16,240 bases of DNA from Candidatus Latescibacterota bacterium (lineage in GTDB: Bacteria; Latescibacterota; UBA2968; UBA8231): NCBI GenBank assembly GCA_022825185.1, contig JAJDYK010000115.1, forward strand, positions 1-16,240, in the 5' to 3' direction. Shown here one piece after another: positions 1-5,645 of this stretch (its first letter is position 1; every line of letters starts with the position of its first letter). The notes under the pieces are model-generated. The model saw only the letters and a program-made list of their open reading frames with translations. It ran no database searches and was not told where the DNA came from. The translations under genes and the position numbers were made by a program.

Positions 1-786
1 GAACGCGCAATAGGAATCACCCGCCAATCCGAAAACAAAATTGATCTCTCTTTGGAGCTGCTAGACGTAAACAGTCTAGACACCGGGGAGCATCAGGCCG
101 TCGTCATCCAAGACCCCGACGATCCGAAATCACTTAAGGGATTTATCAAGTTGCCCTTTGTGGTACCGAGAGATATGCTCGAGATGCGAGGACCAGCTCT
201 AAGTAGGAGTATTGATGCGTTGGCCGATGGGATCAATAAATACACTAATTTGCGGGCAGAAGTATTCGGGCCGATCACGTTTGATGACGATCGCATATTT
301 AAATTTCCCTTACTCATCGGTTCCATATACAGTGGCTTAAGCCTGAATGAGCTTGAAGAAGCCAACCAGTTCCAGTACCTAATTCAGGGGGGATTCATTA
401 TGGGAGGCGTTGGTGATGCAGAAAAACGTCTTTCCCAAGTATTGGTGAACGGAGGCTTGGTAGAAAGGAAAGACTTCTGGTCGGAGATATTACCAGAGGA
501 TCATCCCATTTACAACGCTTTTTTTAATATCGGTCTCCAATCATATCTCTTGGAACCTCATCCAGATCAGTCCATAGCCATAGCATGTTACATTACTAAG
601 GGCCTAAAAGGACATTTTATAAAGAATCGGCTCGTCTTTGTAAATCCCTTGGACTCTTCGAATTGGGCTTATGATAAAGCCGAGTTGATGCTCGCCATCA
701 ATGTAATGGCCTATGCGTTGGCCCAAGAAGGTTCTTTAGCTCAGCGCCTGACCCAAGACTTGGTGGCTAAGCGCGACGATCAATGA
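1..786 (+). CDS. DUF4159 domain-containing protein, 5' end missing
   Basis: The reading frame is open from base 1 to the TGA at 784-786, so the gene begins upstream of the window. A TTG at 52 could be called as a start, but the frame continues before it and nothing resembling a ribosome site precedes it. The visible ~261 residues match the DUF4159 pattern as I know it: a 'YTNLRAEV' segment, a 'FKFPLLIG' strand, then 'YLIQGGFI', 'LPEDHPIYNAFF' and a C-terminal 'LAINVMAYALAQEG' helix. Function of the family is not established; members are often exported or membrane-associated and look like divergent glutamine-amidotransferase-like (GATase1) folds. The visible part has no membrane segment. The gene is clearly AT-richer than everything downstream, with mixed wobble bases. 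Family assignment is from remembered motifs; no function is claimed. Confidence 0.75.
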   Translation, partial: ERAIGITRQSENKIDLSLELLDVNSLDTGEHQAVVIQDPDDPKSLKGFIKLPFVVPRDMLEMRGPALSRSIDALADGINKYTNLRAEVFGPITFDDDRIFKFPLLIGSIYSGLSLNELEEANQFQYLIQGGFIMGGVGDAEKRLSQVLVNGGLVERKDFWSEILPEDHPIYNAFFNIGLQSYLLEPHPDQSIAIACYITKGLKGHFIKNRLVFVNPLDSSNWAYDKAELMLAINVMAYALAQEGSLAQRLTQDLVAKRDDQ

Positions 787-834
787 AGAGATAGTAGAAA
801 AATACCTAGCGAATTAACCCAAAGGTTCCCCACC

Positions 835-1971
835 ATGCCCGAGCAACCCACACTCATCATCGACGGCCACCTTGACTTGGCCTTCAACGCCCTGCACCAC
901 CGCCGCGACCTCACCCAAGACGTCCACGTCCTGCGCGAGCGCGAAGACCCCAAACCCGTAGGCCCTTCTCATCCCGATTCGCTGCGCGACAGAAAGCGCC
1001 CCGAAAGCACCTCGCGCGGTACCGCCACCGTATCCCTACCGCAGATGCGCCAAGGCTGCGTCGGCATCGCGCTCTCGACCATCATGTGCCGAGTGCAGAT
1101 GCCCACCGGCCTCCTCGACGACGGCCTGAGAACTCAAGAAGCGGCCCACGCCATGGGCCAATCGCATCTTTACTATTACAAAGCGCTAGAGCGCGAGGGC
1201 CAACTGCGCTTCATCCGCGACACAAGCGATCTCGACGCGGCCATCGCCGCTTGGCAAAATCCCGATTCAACGACTCCGATTGGCCTAATCCTAAGCATGG
1301 AAAGCGCCGATCCCATCTTAGACCCTGAGCAAGTAAGCTGGTGGTGGGAGCAGGGCCTGCGCTCGGTGGGGCTGACGCATTTTGGTGCCAATACTTGGGG
1401 CCACGGCACCGGCACCCGCGGCGGACTATACGCCGATGCCTATCCCCTGCTCGATGCGCTCGACGCAACGAATATCGCCCTCGACCTTACCCACGCCTCA
1501 GACTTGGTCTTCTGGCAGCTTTTGGACTACTGGTCGGGGCCGGTCCACGCCAGCCACTGCAATTGCCGCGCCCTCGTCCCCGGCCAGCGCCACCTCAGCG
1601 ACGAGATGATCCAAGCCATCGCCGAGCGCGGCGGCGTCATCGGCGCGGTCTTCGCCGAGTTCATGCTCAATCCCGATATCAACTTCGACGACCCAGCGAC
1701 TTATCCGCAAACCGCTCGCCGCTCCATGTCGGCCGTCGTCGATCACATCGACCACATCTGCCAGCTCGTCGGCAACTGCGACCACGTCGCCATCGGCTCC
1801 GACCTCGACGGCGGCTTCGGGCGCGAAATGGCACCCATCGACTACGACACCATTGCCGACCTACAGCGCTTCCTCGACATCCTCAACCGGCGGGGCTACT
1901 CGACCAACGACATTGCGGCCATAGCCCACGGCAACCTCTCGCGCTTCTTCCGCCAAGCCTGGGAGCAATAG
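835..1971 (+). CDS. M19 family dipeptidase (membrane/renal dipeptidase type), paralog 1
   Basis: A 378-residue zinc peptidase of family M19, which cleaves dipeptides, often with a D-residue or dehydro-residue at the C-terminal side. The binuclear zinc set of renal dipeptidase can be placed: H12 and D14 ('GHLDL'), bridging E156 ('SMESADP'), H220 ('LDLTH') and H241 ('ASHCN'). Candidate substrate-binding residues are H182, R245 and D323. No signal peptide is visible, so a cytoplasmic location is likely. Two departures from common bacterial members stand out: 'LVPGQRHLSDEM' where 'HPRNLTDE' is usual, and a Gly-rich 'HGTGTRGGL' after H182. There is also a charged insertion at about residues 30-62 that paralog 2 lacks in this form. 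The ATG at 835 follows AAAGG (821-825) by 9 nt. Its pairing with a second M19 gene suggests one transcription unit. The natural substrate is unknown. Confidence 0.9.
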   Translation: MPEQPTLIIDGHLDLAFNALHHRRDLTQDVHVLREREDPKPVGPSHPDSLRDRKRPESTSRGTATVSLPQMRQGCVGIALSTIMCRVQMPTGLLDDGLRTQEAAHAMGQSHLYYYKALEREGQLRFIRDTSDLDAAIAAWQNPDSTTPIGLILSMESADPILDPEQVSWWWEQGLRSVGLTHFGANTWGHGTGTRGGLYADAYPLLDALDATNIALDLTHASDLVFWQLLDYWSGPVHASHCNCRALVPGQRHLSDEMIQAIAERGGVIGAVFAEFMLNPDINFDDPATYPQTARRSMSAVVDHIDHICQLVGNCDHVAIGSDLDGGFGREMAPIDYDTIADLQRFLDILNRRGYSTNDIAAIAHGNLSRFFRQAWEQ

Positions 1972-1986
1972 CCTTGAACCAACCAC

Positions 1987-2016
1987 TCTGCGCCCATCTG
2001 CGTCCATCTGCGGATA
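1987..2016 (+). repeat. Three tandem 10-bp units between the two dipeptidase genes
   Basis: The units are TCTGCGCCCA, TCTGCGTCCA and TCTGCGGATA. The first two differ at one base and the third diverges in its last four. They lie 15 bases after the stop of the first dipeptidase gene and end 31 bases before the start of the second. The array does not form an obvious hairpin. It resembles short intergenic repeats that I recall from other environmental bacterial genomes, but that resemblance is from memory only. Confidence 0.6.
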
Positions 2017-2047
2017 ACTCACGCCCCACCAATAGGATTGTCATACA

Positions 2048-3136
2048 ATGACCGACGCGCGCCCGCTGATTCTCGACAGCCATCTCGATCTATCCTTCTC
2101 CGCCCTGCAAATCAACCGCGACCTAACGCAAAAGGCGACCACCGTGCGCGTCCACGACTCCGTGCAGACTATGGAAGGCTTCGGCTCCTGCACAGTGACC
2201 TTCCCCGAGCTGCGCCGAGGCAAGGTCGGCCTCTTCTGCGGCACAGTGATGTCGCGCCTAGATCCAGGCGACCGGTGGACCCGCACCGGCATGTACTGCC
2301 AAGCCCAATGCCACGGCGTCGGCCGCGGACATTTGGCGTACTACCAAGCACTCGAACGCGCGGGTTTGCTCCGCTTCGTCAAAAGCAGCGTGGATTTGGA
2401 CGAAACCATCGCCGCTTGGCAAAACCCCGACCCGACGACTCCCTTCGGCCTGATCCTCGCCATGGAGAGCGCCGATCCCATCTTAGACCCAGACCAAGTG
2501 CCCGAGTGGCGCGAACTCGGCTTACGCCTAGTGTCGATCTCGCATTACGGCACCAGCACCTATTCGCACGGCACCGGTACCGAAGGGGGGCTGCTGCCGC
2601 CGGCCAAACCCCTGCTCGACGCGCTCAAAGCGGCCGGTATCATCATCGACTTAACCCATTTGACCGATCAAGCCCACTGGGAACTTTTGGAATTGTACGA
2701 CGGCCCGGTCTGCGCTTCGCACCACAACTGCCGCACCTTGGTTCCCGGCCAGCGCCAACTCACCGACGAAATGATCCGCTCCATCGCCGAGCGCGATGGG
2801 GTCATCGGCGCGGCCTTCGACGCTTGGATGCTCGATCCGGGCTGGCAGCGCAAAGTCCCCGCCTTTGAACAGCTTACCAACGCGACTTTGGAAACCATTG
2901 CCGACCATATTGACCACATCTGCCAGCTTCTGGGCACTTCGCGCCACTGCGGCATTGGCACCGATCTCGACGGTGGCTTCGGCACCGAACAAGCCCCGCG
3001 CGATCTCAACACCATCGCCGATCTGCAAAAGCTCCAGCCCATCTTCGCGCGCCGTGGCTACTCGCCAGCAGACATCGCCGGCATTTTCTCCGGCAATTGG
3101 ATCCGGCTCTTCAAAGACGTGTGGAGCCGCTCTTAA
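2048..3136 (+). CDS. M19 family dipeptidase, paralog 2
   Basis: A 362-residue paralog of the preceding gene. It keeps the zinc ligands H12, D14 ('SHLDL'), E140 ('AMESADP'), H204 ('IDLTH') and H225 ('ASHHN'), with H166, R229 and D306 as candidate substrate contacts. It shares the unusual 'LVPGQRQLTDEM' and 'SHGTGTEGGL' segments, so the two form one subfamily. It differs from paralog 1 mainly at about residues 30-100, where it has 'GFGSCTVTFPELRRG' and a Cys-containing 'GMYCQAQCHG'; this region probably shapes the active-site cleft. No signal peptide is visible. The ATG at 2048 is preceded by a weak AGGA (2033-2036). The 76-nt gap from the upstream gene has no clear terminator, so co-transcription is likely. 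Conserved ligands suggest both copies are active, but the substrate is unknown. Confidence 0.9.
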   Translation: MTDARPLILDSHLDLSFSALQINRDLTQKATTVRVHDSVQTMEGFGSCTVTFPELRRGKVGLFCGTVMSRLDPGDRWTRTGMYCQAQCHGVGRGHLAYYQALERAGLLRFVKSSVDLDETIAAWQNPDPTTPFGLILAMESADPILDPDQVPEWRELGLRLVSISHYGTSTYSHGTGTEGGLLPPAKPLLDALKAAGIIIDLTHLTDQAHWELLELYDGPVCASHHNCRTLVPGQRQLTDEMIRSIAERDGVIGAAFDAWMLDPGWQRKVPAFEQLTNATLETIADHIDHICQLLGTSRHCGIGTDLDGGFGTEQAPRDLNTIADLQKLQPIFARRGYSPADIAGIFSGNWIRLFKDVWSRS

Positions 3137-3214
3137 TCTGCAATAGTCTCTAAATCTATCCCTACATTCTCTTCTTTTTCGTTACAAATCGTCCAAATTT
3201 CTCTCTCCTCCTTG
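3137..3214 (+). promoter_or_regulatory. C-rich, G-poor tract, possible Rho-dependent termination region
   Basis: This stretch directly after the second dipeptidase gene is dominated by C and T and has only about six G residues, with runs such as CTCTCTCCTCC at 3201-3211. I see no stem-loop with a T-run between the dipeptidase stop and the ilvB promoter. C-rich, G-poor transcript is the known character of Rho loading sites. Assigning that role here is inference. Confidence 0.3.
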
Positions 3215-3240
3215 TTATTAACGCCATTTTTGCCTATACT
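3212..3240 (+). promoter_or_regulatory. Sigma70-type promoter for ilvBN
   Basis: A -35 TTGTTA (3212-3217, 4 of 6 against TTGACA) and a -10 TATACT (3235-3240, 5 of 6 against TATAAT) are separated by exactly 17 bp. Transcription would start near 3247, giving a leader of about 50 nt to the ilvB ATG. That is too short for a classical peptide attenuator or T-box, and no leader ORF is seen. The surrounding DNA is AT-rich compared with the flanking genes. Confidence 0.55.
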
Positions 3241-3298
3241 TTGCTCAAGTTAATTACATAATAACTCTCAAACTGTTCATTCATAGGGAGAAATTGAC

Positions 3299-5017
3299 AT
3301 GGCGAGAGGAGCCGACAAAGTCATCGAAGCGCTCGACCGCTTCGGCGTCGAGTACGTCTTCGGCCATCCGGGCGGCGCGGCCATGCCCATCTTCGACGCG
3401 CTACTCAACTCCGAGCAGATCCGCTTCGTCCTCACCCGGCACGAGCAAGGTGCGACCCACATGGCCGACGGCTATGCCCGCGCCACCGGCAAGCCCGGTG
3501 TCGTCCTCGTAACCTCCGGCCCAGGTGCAACCAACACCATTACCGGCCTGCTAACCGCGCTGATGGATTCCGCGCCCATCATCGCCCTCACCGGCCAAAC
3601 CGTCACCCCCATGCTCGGCAAAGACGCCTTTCAGGAGGCCGATGTCTTTGGCATCTCCATGCCCGTCGTCAAGCACTCCTATCTGGTCAGGGACCCCAAC
3701 GACATCCCCCGCGTGATGACCGAGGCATTCCACATCGCCACCACCGGCCGACAGGGGCCAGTGCTCGTCGATTTGCCCAAGGACGTCACCCAAGGCGATC
3801 CCTTCCCCGAATGCACCGCCGACTTTCCCGAGAAGGTGTACCTGCCTGGTTACACCTGGCAGACCAAGCCCGCGCCCGAGTTGCTCGAAGCCGCCGCGGA
3901 TCTCCTGCGCCGCAGCAAGCGTCCCCTGCTCTACGTGGGCGGCGGTTGCATCGCCTCGGGCGGTCACGAGGCGGCCAAAGCCTTTGCCGAAAAGACGCGA
4001 ATGCCAGTGACCAACACTCTGCTCGGCAAGGGGGCATTCCCCGAGCAGCACGCGCTTTCGGTGGGAATGCTCGGGATGCACGGCACGGCCTATGCCAACA
4101 AGGCCGTCGTCGGCTGCGACCTGATTATGTCGGTGGGCGGGCGTTGGGACGACCGGATCACCGGCAAGCTCGCGGAATTCTGCCCAGACGCCAAAAAGAT
4201 CCACATCGACATCGATCCAGCCGAATACGGCAAAGTGGTCGTGCCCGACGTTTTTATAGAAGGCGATGCGCGCCAAGTCCTCGAAGAGCTAATCAACTAC
4301 GTCGAGCCGCTGGACACGGCAGCTTGGCTGGCCCAAATCGACGAGTGGAAGACGAAATACCCGCTCAAATACGGCAAGCGCGGCGGCCTCAAGATGCAGG
4401 CTGTCATCGACCGCCTGTACGAGCTGACCGCTGGCCGCGCCGTGGTGACCACGGACGTCGGCCAGCACCAGATGTGGGCGGCTCAGTTTTACAAGACAGC
4501 GCACCATCGCCAGTGGCTATCTTCCGGCGGCGCTGGCACCATGGGCTTTGGCTTCCCCGCGGCCGTCGGTGCCCAATTCGGTCGCCCCGAAGAAACCGTG
4601 ATCGCCATCTGCGGCGACGGCGGCTTCCAGATGACCCTGTGCGAACTGGCCACCGCCGTCGTCCATCGGCTGCCGATTAAAATCGTAGTCCTCGACAACA
4701 AGTACCTAGGAATGGTCCGCCAGTGGCAGAATCTATTCTTCGACAATCGCCTCTCCGGCGTCGATCTAGAAGGCAATCCCGACTTCGTCAAACTGGCCGA
4801 GTCCTACGGCGCTAAGGGCTTCCGCATCCGGCGCACCGCCGACATTGACAAAGTCCTCAAGCAGGCCCTCGACCACGACGAAGGCCCCTGCGTCATCCAC
4901 GCCGAGTGCGAAAAAGAAGACAACGTCTTCCCGATGATTCCCGCCGGAGCCGCGCTCACCGATATGCTGATCGAGGCTCCCAAGCAGAAACTAGCCCAAC
5001 CCAAAGGAAGCACCTAA
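3299..5017 (+). CDS. ilvB: Acetolactate (acetohydroxyacid) synthase, large catalytic subunit
   Basis: A 572-residue ThDP enzyme that condenses two pyruvates to 2-acetolactate, or pyruvate plus 2-oxobutyrate to 2-aceto-2-hydroxybutyrate. This is the first shared step of Val/Leu/Ile synthesis. The N-terminal Pyr domain carries the cofactor-activating glutamate E49 in '[15 protein letters not shown]', followed by 'TSGPGATN'. The central FAD-type domain includes 'GKGAFPEQH' and 'GMLGMHGT'. The C-terminal PP domain has the Mg-ThDP motif 'GDGGFQMT...[13 protein letters not shown]'. Length is normal for the family. The ATG at 3299 follows AGGGAG (3285-3290) by 8 nt. The stop overlaps the start of the regulatory subunit by one base, so translation of the two is likely coupled. 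The adjacent ilvN rules against a glyoxylate carboligase or pyruvate oxidase assignment. No ilvC or ilvD follows. Confidence 0.96.
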   Translation: MARGADKVIEALDRFGVEYVFGHPGGAAMPIFDALLNSEQIRFVLTRHEQGATHMADGYARATGKPGVVLVTSGPGATNTITGLLTALMDSAPIIALTGQTVTPMLGKDAFQEADVFGISMPVVKHSYLVRDPNDIPRVMTEAFHIATTGRQGPVLVDLPKDVTQGDPFPECTADFPEKVYLPGYTWQTKPAPELLEAAADLLRRSKRPLLYVGGGCIASGGHEAAKAFAEKTRMPVTNTLLGKGAFPEQHALSVGMLGMHGTAYANKAVVGCDLIMSVGGRWDDRITGKLAEFCPDAKKIHIDIDPAEYGKVVVPDVFIEGDARQVLEELINYVEPLDTAAWLAQIDEWKTKYPLKYGKRGGLKMQAVIDRLYELTAGRAVVTTDVGQHQMWAAQFYKTAHHRQWLSSGGAGTMGFGFPAAVGAQFGRPEETVIAICGDGGFQMTLCELATAVVHRLPIKIVVLDNKYLGMVRQWQNLFFDNRLSGVDLEGNPDFVKLAESYGAKGFRIRRTADIDKVLKQALDHDEGPCVIHAECEKEDNVFPMIPAGAALTDMLIEAPKQKLAQPKGST

Positions 5018-5595
5018 TGTCCACAAGTGCTATTGACTTTGCCGCCGCTGACCTCAACGCCCGCCAAGAGGCGGTGGACGCGCCGCAACTCAGGCTGACC
5101 GAACCCCAGCAAAAGACTACCATCGGCCTGTTAGTCAACGACCGCCCCGGCGTCCTAGTGAGAATCGCCCAGTGCTTTGCTCGCCGAGCCTACAACATTG
5201 AGAATCTGGTCGTCTCGCCGGCCCATATCCCCCAGTGCTCGCGCATGACCATCACCAGCATTGGCCCGGCGGCCGAGTTGCACCAGATCATTCTTCAGCT
5301 CAACAAGCTGGTCGATGTCATCCACGCCAAAGACCACTCGGCCGACGATGCCATCACCCGCGAGTTAGCGCTCTTCAAGGTCGGCTGCTCGGTCGAAGAG
5401 CGCACCGAGGTCTTGCAAATCGCCGAGGTTTTCCGCGGCAAGGCAGTCGATATCTCGGAAGCCACCATCACCATCGAGGCCACCGGCACCACCGAGAAGA
5501 TGGACGCGCTCGAATCGCTCTTGAGCAAATTCGACCTCAAGGAGATGGTTCGCACTGGCAAAGTGGTCATGGCTCGCGGCAACAAGCCGACATAA
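5017..5595 (+). CDS. ilvN: Acetolactate synthase, small regulatory subunit
   Basis: A 192-residue partner of IlvB that stimulates the catalytic subunit and normally confers valine feedback. An ACT domain spans about residues 34-110, with 'LLVNDRPGVLVRI', 'RAYNIENLVV' and 'SRMTI'; a C-terminal ALS_ss_C-type domain ('RELALFKVG...') follows. G45 and N59 match valine-site residues Gly14 and Asn29 of E. coli IlvH. The IlvH Asn11 position is D42, an exchange that also occurs in other bacterial homologs as I recall. The start is the ATG at 5017 in the TAATG junction, 6 nt after AAAGGAAG (5003-5010). The same frame stays open into ilvB, but a longer protein is unlikely given this site. About 33 residues precede the ACT domain, a longer lead than in most small subunits. 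Confidence 0.95.
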   Translation: MSTSAIDFAAADLNARQEAVDAPQLRLTEPQQKTTIGLLVNDRPGVLVRIAQCFARRAYNIENLVVSPAHIPQCSRMTITSIGPAAELHQIILQLNKLVDVIHAKDHSADDAITRELALFKVGCSVEERTEVLQIAEVFRGKAVDISEATITIEATGTTEKMDALESLLSKFDLKEMVRTGKVVMARGNKPT

Positions 5596-5628
5596 AAAAG
5601 GGGGACGAGCATTGCCCGTCCCCCTTTT
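5596..5628. terminator. Bidirectional intrinsic terminator between ilvN and the TonB receptor gene
   Basis: A perfect 12-bp stem pairs 5596-5607 (AAAAGGGGGACG) with 5617-5628 (CGTCCCCCTTTT) around a 9-nt loop (AGCATTGCC). The A and T flanks provide a U-tract in both directions: four U on the plus strand, and six on the minus strand counting the As at 5594-5599. It begins right after the ilvN stop codon and lies 17 bases beyond the stop of the convergent receptor gene, so it can end both transcripts. Confidence 0.92.
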
Positions 5629-5645
5629 GCCTTCTGTATCCTCTC

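Noticed and set aside
1701..2017. Two DnaA-box-like nonamers TTATCCGCA (1701-1709 plus, 2009-2017 minus)
   Set aside because: Each has one mismatch to TTATCCACA, one is inside a gene and one inside the decamer repeat, and there is no cluster or AT-rich unwinding region.
1341..2868. Two long plus-strand frames (1341-2051 and 2038-2868) in the second frame of the dipeptidase genes
   Set aside because: Their translations are extremely Arg/Pro-rich, typical of out-of-frame reading of GC-rich genes, while the M19 frames carry intact motifs.
3551..4276. A 241-codon minus-strand frame inside ilvB
   Set aside because: Same antisense shadow effect; no ribosome site and no domain pattern.
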